Shown in pieces: positions 6,990 to 15,600 of a DNA stretch of 64,000 bases. Position 1 is the first letter of the stretch. Each line of letters opens with the position of its first letter. Under the pieces are notes generated by a model. It was given only the letters and a program-made list of their open reading frames with translations. It did not search any database and was not told the origin of the DNA. This DNA is from Streptomyces sp. NBC_01210 (GTDB taxonomy: Bacteria; Actinomycetota; Actinomycetes; Streptomycetales; Streptomycetaceae), in the NCBI RefSeq assembly GCF_036010325.1, contig NZ_CP108549.1, forward strand, positions 1,674,001 to 1,738,000, written 5' to 3'. Both the position numbers and the translations under genes were made by a program.

Positions 6990-7955
6990 CTACGACGGAG
7001 ACTCGAACTCCAACTCGGGCGGGAGAGCCGCAATTCGGGCACAGGCGTCGATCATGGTCTGCTCGACCTCGTCCAGGTCGCGGTGCTCGGCTGCGGATTT
7101 CGCGAGGGCCAGGGCGGCGGTCTGGACGGTCAGGGCGCGGGCCGGCACATCGAGTTGGGGCCAGGGGTCGCCGTCGCCGGTGACGGCCGGGCCGTGTGCC
7201 GCCGTGTAGGCGCCGAGGAATCGCTGCCAGATCTCCGGGGGCAGCAGTCCGGCCGCGTACCAGGCGGCGGGACGGGCCAGGTCCCAGGCCGGATCGCCCA
7301 GGCCCAGATCGTCGACGTCGATCAGCAGCCAGGGGCCGGCCGGGGCGGGGTGGCGTACGAGCTGGCCGAGGTGGAGGTCGCCGTGGCAGAGGGTGCCGGT
7401 CCGGGGCGAAGGAGCCTCGTTGCGGGCCCAGGCGGGGAGCCGGTCCCAGGCACGCTGGACGGTGGCGGCCGCAGGATGATGCGCGGCCGCCGTCCGCATC
7501 CGCGCATGGGCCAGGGCGGCCTTGGCAGGGCCGCGCATGGGTGGGAGGGGCGCGGGGAGTACGGCGGGCTCGATGGAGTGCAGCCGGGCGAGGAGGACCG
7601 CGGCGTCCTCCCAGGGTGCGGCGTCGGGGTCCGCGGGATCGACGGGGACGCCGTAGGGCCAGGCTGTGACGGGCCTGCCGCGTACGTCCCGCACGTGGAG
7701 CGGGAGCGGGGGCAGCAGGATGCCGGCGAGGCGCGGGTGGGCCGCGACGGCGAGCCGGACGCGGTGTCCGTCCAGGTCGGTGCCGGGCGCGTGGGCCTTG
7801 GCGACGGCGTCCCCGTGCCGTACGACGGCGCCGTCGGCCCGGTCGGCGAGGACGGACTCGTCCCGCCCGCAGGCCCGGCACGCCTGCCGCGGCGCGGGCA
7901 GATGCGCGGCGTCACGCGCGACGTCGGCGAGCGCGCGTACGACGGATGCGGTCAC
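6990..7955 (-). CDS. Aminoglycoside-phosphotransferase-fold kinase
   Basis: The 321-residue product has the APH catalytic signature LCHGDLHLGQLVRH and the metal-binding motif LLIDVDDLGLGDPAWDLARPAAWY. The N-terminal lobe is seen around VLADRADGAVVRHGDAVAKAH, with the ATP-binding Lys presumably in AKAH. The GTG at 7955 is preceded by GGGGGAGA and gives VTASVVRALADVARD. The family includes antibiotic and small-molecule kinases; the substrate cannot be told from sequence. A hairpin about 110 bp upstream separates it from the next gene on the same strand. Confidence 0.85.
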   Translation of the reverse strand: MTASVVRALADVARDAAHLPAPRQACRACGRDESVLADRADGAVVRHGDAVAKAHAPGTDLDGHRVRLAVAAHPRLAGILLPPLPLHVRDVRGRPVTAWPYGVPVDPADPDAAPWEDAAVLLARLHSIEPAVLPAPLPPMRGPAKAALAHARMRTAAAHHPAAATVQRAWDRLPAWARNEAPSPRTGTLCHGDLHLGQLVRHPAPAGPWLLIDVDDLGLGDPAWDLARPAAWYAAGLLPPEIWQRFLGAYTAAHGPAVTGDGDPWPQLDVPARALTVQTAALALAKSAAEHRDLDEVEQTMIDACARIAALPPELEFESPS

Positions 7956-8067
7956 GGTCTCCCCCGGATGCGGTGCGGTCTGGCGGGAGCCTACGCGGAA
8001 CCGGGTGTCGTCGCTGAAGAGCGTAACGGTGGAGGTAGGGGCTCCCGGCTGAGCCCGGGCAGCGCGA

Positions 8068-8097
8068 TGGCCGGTCAGCTCCCCAGCTGACCGGCCA
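8068..8097 (-). terminator. 13-bp hairpin downstream of the small membrane-protein gene
   Basis: TGGCCGGTCAGCT (8068-8080) pairs perfectly with AGCTGACCGGCCA (8085-8097) around a CCCC loop. A second, bulged GC hairpin with ACCCGGA/TCCGGGT lies at 8147-8180. Together they probably end the minus-strand transcript from 8393. Confidence 0.6.
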
Positions 8098-8186
8098 AAC
8101 GCTGCCGTCCGCCGCACCCCCGTCCCCACGGGGTTGTTGGCCGGATGTCCCCGACCCGGACCGCTCTTCCGGGTCCGGGGCGCCGC

Positions 8187-8393
8187 TCAGCGCCCCAGCA
8201 TCACGCCCACGGACGACGCTTGTGTGACCACCGCATCCCAGCCGCCGAAGACGACCACCAGCAGTGCCGCCAGAGGAAGAACCATGGCCGTCGCCACCAG
8301 CGGGTGGCGCGTACCGGACGGGCGGCCGCCGAACGCGGCGAAAGCCTTGCGTCCCTGCATGCGGATCATCGTCCGCGAAGCCGTGTCCGCCAT
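8187..8393 (-). CDS. Small basic single-span membrane protein
   Basis: The 68-residue product starts MADTASRTMIRMQGRKAF after a good SD (GGAGAGGG, 3 bp from the ATG). A basic N-terminus is followed by one hydrophobic helix (PLVATAMVLPLAALLVVVFG) and a short tail ending VGVMLGR. I do not recognise a family. The strong ribosome-binding site and membrane segment support it over the antisense frames in this interval. Confidence 0.6.
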   Translation of the reverse strand: MADTASRTMIRMQGRKAFAAFGGRPSGTRHPLVATAMVLPLAALLVVVFGGWDAVVTQASSVGVMLGR

Positions 8394-8581
8394 GGTCCCT
8401 CTCCTGTCGTATATGGCAGCGGCGGGTGTCTGACCTCGGGGGACGAGTGCTGCACCCGCCGCTTGACTTCAACATTAGGGAAGCGACAAGGCCCGGGCGT
8501 CATGCCCGCGTACCGATTGACGGGCCTCCCGGAGGATGAGCCACCACCCGGCGACGTACTCCCCAGGGTGGAGACGCGGCC

Positions 8582-8839
8582 CTAGGACTTGGGGTCTTCC
8601 CCGAGGGGTCGCTCCGAGACGTCCTCCCGAGGCACCGGCTGCTCGACCAGAGCCAGCACCCGGGTGGCCATGAAGCGGGCCGTCCGCACCACCGATCCAC
8701 TGCGGGTGACTTCGCTCACTTCGACCACCCCTCTGCGCACCGCCGTCTCGACCCGGCGGCCCGCCCGGCTTGCCACCACTTCGTACGTACGAGTCGTGTC
8801 ACCCGCGTCCACGACTATCTCCACCCGGTCACCCTTCAT
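8582..8839 (-). CDS. Conserved hypothetical protein (85 residues)
   Basis: The frame starts at ATG 8839 (MKGDRVEIVVDAGDTTRTYEV) with an A/G-rich AAGGGGGAT upstream. The protein is soluble with alternating beta-strand-like patterns (VEIVVDAG, TYEVVASRAG, VVEVSEVTRSG) and a C-terminal helix (TARFMATRVLALVEQP). It is divergent from the Ser/Thr kinase gene, about 200 bp away. No family recognised; composition and SD suggest that it is real. Confidence 0.62.
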   Translation of the reverse strand: MKGDRVEIVVDAGDTTRTYEVVASRAGRRVETAVRRGVVEVSEVTRSGSVVRTARFMATRVLALVEQPVPREDVSERPLGEDPKS

Positions 8840-9043
8840 CGATCCAATCCCCCTTCTGCGACGGACCTTTGAGATCTCGCACGGGTCAGGGGCGGTGTAT
8901 CCGCAGGCCCCTGACCACTCTTCAAGTTTCCCACCCGGCACTGACAATCGATCGGGCCGTGAGGGCGCGGCCTATGAGCACACCGGGGCAGGGGTACGTA
9001 AGCTGTGCCACGTCAAACGGACGACCGGGCAGCGGGGATGGAC

Positions 9044-10234
9044 ATGGCGATGATGCGGCTCCGGCGCGAGGACCCGCGTGTCGTCGGCTCGTTCAGGCTT
9101 CACCGGCGCCTCGGTGCGGGTGGCATGGGCGTCGTCTACCTGGGCTCCGACCGCCGCGGCCAGCGCGTCGCCCTCAAGGTGATCCGGCCGGATCTGGCCG
9201 AGGACCAGGAGTTCAGGTCGCGGTTCGCGCGCGAGGTTTCGGCCGCGCGGCGGATCCGCGGCGGCTGTACGGCACGGCTGGTGGCGGCCGATCTCGAGGC
9301 GGAGCGCCCGTGGTTCGCCACCCAGTACGTCCCCGGTCCTTCGCTGCACGACAAGGTCGCCGAGGAAGGCCCGCTGCAGGCGGCCGAGGTGGCCGCGATC
9401 GGTGCGGCGCTCTCGGAAGGCCTGGTCGCGGTGCACGAGGCCGGCGTCGTGCACCGGGACCTGAAGCCGTCGAACATCCTGCTCTCCCCCAAGGGCCCGA
9501 GGATCATCGACTTCGGCATCGCCTGGGCGACCGGCGCGAGCACGCTCACCCATGTCGGCACGGCGGTGGGCTCCCCGGGGTTCCTCGCGCCCGAGCAGGT
9601 GCGCGGCGCGGCGGTCACTCCGGCCACGGACGTCTTCGCGCTGGGTGCCACTCTTGCGTACGCCGCGACCGCGGACTCCCCGTTCGGGCACGGCAGTTCG
9701 GAGGTCATGCTCTACCGGGTGGTGCACGAGGAGCCGCAGCTGTACGGGGTTCCGGACGCGCTGGCTCCGCTCGTACAGGCCTGTCTGGCGAAGGATCCCG
9801 AGGAGCGGCCCAGCACGCTGCAGCTGTCGATGCGGCTCAAGGAGATCGCGGCCCGGGAGGCCAACGGGCTGCCGGAGGCCCGGCCGCCGGCCCAGCGCGT
9901 GCGTATCGAGGAGGACCGTACGACTTCGCGCTACCCGGAGCGCACGGAGCGCACGGAGCGTTCGGAGCGTTCGGAGCGGACCGAACGTATGGAGCGGCGT
10001 ACGGCGGGCACGTCCGTGCCGCGTCCGCAGCCCTCGCGCACCGGGGGTACGCGCCCCCAGCCGTCCCGCAACACCTCCCGGACAAACGGCCGTCAGGGCA
10101 CCAGGCCCGGTACCCGGCCGACGTCGGCCGGGCGGCGGCCCGCCAATCCGCGGCTGCTGCGGCAGCGGATCATCGTGTTCTTCGTCGTGACGCTGATCGT
10201 GGCGCTGGGTATCGCCGCGGCCCAGCAGCTCTAG
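9044..10234 (+). CDS. Membrane-anchored Hanks-type Ser/Thr protein kinase
   Basis: The 396-residue product has a full kinase domain: glycine loop LGAGGMGVVYLG (24-34), ATP Lys45 (VALKV), catalytic HRDLKPSN (137-144), DFGIAW (156-161) and APEQVRG in the activation segment. After about residue 275 comes a charged linker with repeats of TER/SER, then a basic Pro/Arg/Thr region and one C-terminal transmembrane helix (FFVVTLIVALGIAAAQQL). There are no PASTA repeats. The topology is therefore an N-terminal cytoplasmic kinase tail-anchored in the membrane. The ATG at 9044 is 6 bp after GGGG; ATGs at 9038 and 9050 and GTG 9005 are alternatives. Confidence 0.92.
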   Translation: MAMMRLRREDPRVVGSFRLHRRLGAGGMGVVYLGSDRRGQRVALKVIRPDLAEDQEFRSRFAREVSAARRIRGGCTARLVAADLEAERPWFATQYVPGPSLHDKVAEEGPLQAAEVAAIGAALSEGLVAVHEAGVVHRDLKPSNILLSPKGPRIIDFGIAWATGASTLTHVGTAVGSPGFLAPEQVRGAAVTPATDVFALGATLAYAATADSPFGHGSSEVMLYRVVHEEPQLYGVPDALAPLVQACLAKDPEERPSTLQLSMRLKEIAAREANGLPEARPPAQRVRIEEDRTTSRYPERTERTERSERSERTERMERRTAGTSVPRPQPSRTGGTRPQPSRNTSRTNGRQGTRPGTRPTSAGRRPANPRLLRQRIIVFFVVTLIVALGIAAAQQL

Positions 10235-10276
10235 CTGTTGTGGCTGCTCTGGCCGCTCGGGCTGTTGTGGCTGCTC
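10234..10276. repeat. 16-bp direct repeat between convergent genes
   Basis: GCTGTTGTGGCTGCTC occurs at 10234-10249 and again at 10261-10276, in the 46 bp between the kinase stop and the methyltransferase stop. It is probably a local duplication of no function. Confidence 0.6.
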
Positions 10277-10280
10277 GGGT

Positions 10281-11099
10281 TCAGGACTGCGGGCGGCCCG
10301 TCGCCACGGCGTAGAACGCGACTGCGGCGGCCGCGCCCACATTGAGCGAGTCGACGCCGTGCGCCATCGGGATGCGTACCCACTCGTCGGCGGCGACCAG
10401 CGCCTGGGTGGAGAGCCCGTCGCCCTCCGCGCCGAGCATCAGCGCGACGCGCTCCAGCCGGTGCGGGGCCGCCTCGTCGATGACGGAGGCCTTCTCGTCG
10501 GGGGTGAGAGCGAGGAGCTTGAAGCCCGCTTCCCGTACGGACTCCAGGCCCTTGGGCCAGGATTCGAGGCGGGCGTACGGGACGGAGAAGACCGCGCCCA
10601 TGGAGACCTTGACCGAGCGGCGGTAGAGCGGGTCCGCGCAGTCCGGGGAGAGCAGCACGGCGTCCATGCCGAGGGCGGCGGCGCTACGGAAGATCGCCCC
10701 GATATTGGTGTGGTCGTTGACCGACTCCATCACGACCACCCGGCGGGTCGTCCGAAGCAGCTCGTCGGCGGTCGGCAGCGGCTTGCGCTGCATGGAGGCG
10801 AGCGCGCCACGGTGCACGTGGTAGCCGGTGACCCGCTCGGCGACCTCCGGGCTGACGGCGTAGACCGGGGCCGGGAGTTCGTCGATGACGTCGCGCATCA
10901 CATCGACCCACTTGGCGGAGAGCAGCATGGAGCGCATCTCGTAACCGGCGTCCTTGGCCCGTCTGATGACCTTCTCGCCCTCGGCGATGAACAGGCCTTC
11001 GGCGGGCTCGCGCTTGCGCCGGAGCTCGACGTCGGTCAGGCCCGTGTAGTCGCGCAGGCGCGGGTCGTCGGGATCCTCGACAGTGATGAGATCAGCCAC
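10281..11099 (-). CDS. TrmH/SpoU-family RNA 2'-O-methyltransferase
   Basis: The 272-residue product has an N-terminal substrate-binding segment (EGLFIAEGEKVIRRA) and the three SPOUT motifs: VNDHTNIGAIFRSAAALG, LMLGAEGDGLS and IPMAHGVDSLNVGAAAAVAFY. These form the knotted SAM-binding fold of 2'-O-ribose methylases acting on rRNA or tRNA. The exact target nucleoside is not evident. A GTG at 11099 starts the frame. Confidence 0.9.
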   Translation of the reverse strand: MADLITVEDPDDPRLRDYTGLTDVELRRKREPAEGLFIAEGEKVIRRAKDAGYEMRSMLLSAKWVDVMRDVIDELPAPVYAVSPEVAERVTGYHVHRGALASMQRKPLPTADELLRTTRRVVVMESVNDHTNIGAIFRSAAALGMDAVLLSPDCADPLYRRSVKVSMGAVFSVPYARLESWPKGLESVREAGFKLLALTPDEKASVIDEAAPHRLERVALMLGAEGDGLSTQALVAADEWVRIPMAHGVDSLNVGAAAAVAFYAVATGRPQS

Positions 11100-11163
11100 A
11101 GGGTGATACTGCCTTCTCCGGGGTGCGGTGCCAACGGCTGGGGCGGAGTTGGGTTACCGCTGG

Positions 11164-12396
11164 TTACTGTGTTCCTACGGTGACCACGTCACCGATGACG
11201 ATGACGGCCGGGGGCCGTACGTCCGCGGCCCTGGCCGTCTCGGCGACGGTCCCGAGGGTGGCGTCGACGCGTCGCTGGGAGGCGGTCGTGCCTTCCTGGA
11301 CCAGGGCGACGGGGGTCTCGGGGGCCTTGCCGTGGGCGACAAGGGTCTGCGCGATCGCGCCGATCTTGTCGACGCCCATGAGGACGACCAGCGTGCCGCG
11401 GAGCTTGGCGAGGGACGGCCAGTCGACGAGCGAACGCTCGTCGTCGGGGGCGACATGGCCACTGACGACGGTGAACTCGTGGGCCACTCCGCGGTGGGTG
11501 ACCGGGATTCCGGCGGCGCCGGGGACAGAGATCGAGCTGGAGATACCGGGCACGACGGTGCAGGCGATGCCGGCCTCGGCGAGGGCCTGGGCCTCTTCCA
11601 TGCCGCGGCCGAAGACGAAGGGGTCCCCGCCCTTGAGGCGTACGACCGCCTTGCCGGCCTTGGCATGCTCGATCAGGGCCTTGTTGATGGCCTCCTGGGC
11701 CATGTAGCGGCCGTACGGGATCTTCGCTGCGTCGATCACCTCGACGTGCGGCGGGAGTTCGTCGAGGAGGTCACGGGGGCCGAGGCGGTCGGCGATGACG
11801 ACGTCGGCCTCGGCGAGGAGGCGGCGACCGCGGACGGTGATCAGGTCGGGATCACCGGGACCACCGCCGACGAGAGCGACGCCCGGGGTGCGGGTGCGGT
11901 GGTGGGGGGCGGCGAGGGTGCCGTCGCGCAGGCCCTCGACGATGGCGTCGCGGAGCGCGGCGGAACGGCGGGGGTCGCGGCCGGACACCTCAGTGGTGAG
12001 GACGGCGACGGTCACTCCTTCGGATCGGCCGGTTGCAGGGGTCCAGGCGGTGGCGGCGCCGGCGTCGTCGGAGCGTACGCACCAGGTGCGGGTGCGCTCG
12101 GCCTCGGCGGAGGCGGCGTTGTTCGCTTCGGCGTCGGAGGTGGCGACGAGGGCGTACCAGGTGTCGGCGAGGTCGCCGTCGGCGTAGGCGCGCTTGATCC
12201 AGCGGATCTCGCCGGCGTCGGCCATCGCCTCGACGGAGGGCGTCGCGGACGGCGATACGAGAACGATGTCGGCACCGGCCGCGATAAGCGCGGGCAGCCG
12301 ACGCTGGGCGACCTGACCGCCGCCGATGACGACGACGCGCCGCCCGGAGAGGCGGAGTCCGACGGGATAGGCGGGGTGCGCGGCGTGCTCGGCCAT
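11164..12396 (-). CDS. cobA: Fused precorrin-2 dehydrogenase and uroporphyrinogen-III C-methyltransferase
   Basis: The 410-residue product joins two enzymes. Residues 1-150 form a CysG-N/Met8-like NAD domain (VVVIGGGQVAQRR), which oxidises precorrin-2 and may insert iron. Residues from 165 form an SUMT domain (VALVGGGPGDPDLITVRG, ADVVIADRL, RLKGGDPFVFGRGMEE, VVPGISSSISVPGAAGIPVTHRG), which makes precorrin-2 from uroporphyrinogen III with SAM. It feeds siroheme and cobalamin. It lacks the separate CysG-middle arrangement of E. coli. It lies downstream of the BluB-CobT and cobL genes on the same strand; cysG would be an equally fair name. Confidence 0.92.
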   Translation of the reverse strand: MAEHAAHPAYPVGLRLSGRRVVVIGGGQVAQRRLPALIAAGADIVLVSPSATPSVEAMADAGEIRWIKRAYADGDLADTWYALVATSDAEANNAASAEAERTRTWCVRSDDAGAATAWTPATGRSEGVTVAVLTTEVSGRDPRRSAALRDAIVEGLRDGTLAAPHHRTRTPGVALVGGGPGDPDLITVRGRRLLAEADVVIADRLGPRDLLDELPPHVEVIDAAKIPYGRYMAQEAINKALIEHAKAGKAVVRLKGGDPFVFGRGMEEAQALAEAGIACTVVPGISSSISVPGAAGIPVTHRGVAHEFTVVSGHVAPDDERSLVDWPSLAKLRGTLVVLMGVDKIGAIAQTLVAHGKAPETPVALVQEGTTASQRRVDATLGTVAETARAADVRPPAVIVIGDVVTVGTQ

Positions 12397-12540
12397 GACG
12401 GTACGGGCTCCTCGGGCGGGGCGTGCGTGGTACGGGTCCGCTGCGGCGCTGAAGCGGCTGGTGGGCGGGGTGTCAGCGCCCGCGGACCAGCTTACGGGGC
12501 GGGGGGGTGCGGGGGCGGGCCCGGGAGACTTTCCTTACCC

Positions 12541-12601
12541 CGCCCTGCCCCGCCCCTTCCGGAGCCGGGGACGGGCCCCGGGGCCGGAAGGGGCGGGGCG
12601 G
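12541..12601 (-). terminator. Long GC hairpin after the BluB-CobT gene
   Basis: GCCCCGCCCCTTCCGG and CCGGAAGGGGCGGGGC pair across a GC-rich loop in the 282-bp gap between the BluB-CobT stop and cobA. It likely terminates the upstream transcript. I see no other feature in this gap except a short duplicated stop-codon region at 12652-12685. Confidence 0.6.
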
Positions 12602-12651
12602 ACGGTTGCGCAGGCCGGCGCCCCGGATTCCCGGCGCCCCCAACCCCGTGC

Positions 12652-12685
12652 CGCGACCCGTTACTTCGTCGCGACCCGTTACTTC
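12652..12685 (-). repeat. Duplicated 16 bp over the BluB-CobT stop codon
   Basis: CGCGACCCGTTACTTC occurs at 12652-12667 and 12670-12685, offset by 18 bp. The TAA stop (12679-12681) is therefore repeated in frame at 12661-12663. Confidence 0.75.
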
Positions 12686-15600
12686 TCCGTCACGCCCGCC
12701 GAGTCGAACGTTGCCACCTCGTGCATCGCCCTGGCCGCGCTCTGGACCACCGGGAGCGCCAGCAGCGCGCCCGTGCCCTCGCCGAGGCGAAGGTCCAGGT
12801 CCACCAGAGGGCGCAGGCCCAGTTTGTTGAGGGCCGCCACGTGGCCCGGCTCTGCGCTGCGGTGGCCCGCGATGCAGGCCGCCAGGGCCTCCGGCGCGAT
12901 CGCACGGGCCACCAGTGCCGCCGCGCCCGCCGAGACGCCGTCCAGCACCACCGGCGTACGCAGCGACGCGCCGCCCAGGATGAAGCCGACCAGCGCCGCG
13001 TGCTCCAGGCCGCCGACTGCCGAAAGCACGCCGATCGGGTCCGCCGGGTCCGGCGCGTGCAGTTCCAGCGCGCGGCGCACGACATCGACCTTGCGCGCGT
13101 GCATCTCGTCGTTGATGCCGGTACCGCGGCCCGTGATCTCGCTCGGGTCGATCTCCGTGTACACGGAGATCAGCGCCGCCGAGACCGTCGTGTTGGCGAT
13201 GCCCATCTCACCGGTGAGCAGCGCCTTGTTCCCCGCGGCCACCAAGTCCCGCGCCGTCTCGATACCGACCTCGACCGCCGAGAGGACCTCCTCGCGGCTC
13301 AGCGCGAGACCGGTCGTGAAGTCGGCCGTACCCGGCCTGACCTTGCGCGGCAGCAGACCCGGCGTGGCGGGAAGGTCCCCGGCCACACCCACGTCGATGA
13401 CGCAGACCTCGGCGCCGACCTGGTTGGCGAATGCGTTGCACACCGCCCCGCCGCCAAGGAAGTTGGCGACCATCTGGGCCGTCACCTCCTGCGGCCAGGC
13501 GGTGACCCCCTGCGCGTGCACCCCGTGGTCACCCGCGAAGATCGCGACCGCCGCGGGCTCCGGGATCGGCGGCGGGCACATCCGGGACAGGCCGCTCAGC
13601 TGGGCGGAGATGATCTCCAGCATGCCGAGCGCTCCGGCCGGCTTGGTCATCCGCTTCTGCCGCTCCCACGCCTCGCCCAGCGCCTTCGCGTCCAGCGGAC
13701 GGATGTTGGAGACGGTCTCCTGGAGCAGATCGTGCGGCTCCTCGCCGGGCAGGGCACGGCGGCCGTACGTCTCCTCGTGCACGACCCAGGACAGCGGCCG
13801 GCGCTTGGACCAGCCCGCCTGCATCAGCTCGGGCTCCTCCGGGAACTCGTCGACGTAACCGACACAGAGGTACGCCACGACTTCGAGGTGCTCCGGCAGA
13901 CCCAGCGCGCGCACCATCTCGCGCTCGTCGAAGAAGCTGACCCAGCCGACGCCGAGGCCTTCGGCCCGGGCTGCGAGCCAGAGATTCTCGACGGCGAGGG
14001 CCGAGGAGTACGGGGCCATCTGCGGCTGGGTGTGACGGCCGAGGGTGTGGCGGCCGCCGCGCGTCGGGTCGGCGGTGACCACGATGTTCACCGGGGTGTC
14101 GAGGATCGCCTCGATCTTCAGTTCCTTGAACTGCTTGGCCCGGCCCTTCGGCAGGGACTTGGCGTACGCCTCCCGCTGGCGCTGCGCCAGTTCGTGCATC
14201 GTCCGCCGGGTCTCGGCCGAGCGGATGACGACGAAGTCCCAGGGCTGCGAGTGGCCGACGCTGGGGGCTGTGTGCGCGGCCTCGAGCACACGCAGCAGCA
14301 CCTCGTGCGGGATGGGGTCGGAACGGAAGCCGTTGCGGATGTCCCGGCGCTCACGCATCACGCGGAGTACGGCTTCGCGCTCGGCGTCGTCGTAGCCGGG
14401 TGCGGGCGCGGTCCCGGCAGCGGCCGCTGCGGGGACCGGCTCCGGCTCGGGTGCGGGCGCGGGCTCCTCGGCCTCGACGACCTCAGCCACGTCGATCACC
14501 TCGATCACCTCGGGAGCCGACTCGGGCTCGGGCTCGATCACGGGAGCCGGCTGGGCAGCGGTCTCCGCAGACACTTCCTGGGGCACGTCCCAGCCACCGT
14601 CACGCGGCGCCGGCACCTTCGCCACGGCTTGCGGCTCCGGTACGGGTACCGATACCGGTTCCGCTACGGCTTGCGCTTCCTGCACGGGCTCGGGCTCGGG
14701 CTCGGCCGCCGGTTCGACCTCCGGCTCGGGCTCGGGCACGGGCTCCTGCTGCACCATCTCCGGCTGCACAAGCACGTCGACCGGCGTGGGCGCCAGGTGG
14801 GGCGTGGTGGGGAGCGATCCGTCGACCGGGACGAACTGTCCGACGGACGTCGGCTCCGGCTCGGCGACCGGGGCAGGGTCCGGGACGGGTGCCGGAACAG
14901 GGTCCGGGACCGACGCCGGAACAGCCTCGGCCTCGGCGACAAACGGAGCAGGCTCCGGGACGACCGTTTCTGCTGGGACGACAGAGGGCATTTGGGGCTG
15001 CGGAGGCCGAGGGTCCCAAGGGGCTCCGGCCTGCGGGGGGATCTCGCCCAGCTGCGGCCCCGGCAGCATTGCCGACCCGTCGCGCGGGATGTCGAGGTAC
15101 TCCACGCCCGTCGTGGGCGACCCGGAGTTGGGCACGGACACGGCGTGCGGCGGCGTCGCACCCGCCGGTCCGCGGTCGGCGAGAGAGCGCACCACGCCGC
15201 CCGAGGTGTCTGGCACCGGCGGGCCCATGTGCAGCGGCCGCCGCGCGGGCGGCGGAGTCGGCGTGGCGGAGGTGGGCGGGATGCGTACGCCATTGAGATC
15301 GACCGAACCGGAGTCACGGCCACCGGCCTCATGCGCGCCCGGCTCGGACAGCGGCGGAACCTGTGCGACCGGTGCGACCGGGACGAAGGGTTCGGCCACG
15401 GGGACGGGCTGTTCCTCCGCGAAGGCCGGAGCGACCGGTTCCGCCATCGCCGCGGGCTCTGCAAGCCCCGGCGCCACAAATTCCTGAGCCACAAATTCCT
15501 GAGCCACGAAATCCTGAGCCACGAAATCCTGAGCGACGAATTCCTGACCCACGAACTCCTGACCCGCAGGCATCTGCACCGGCGCGGCCACCTCAACATG

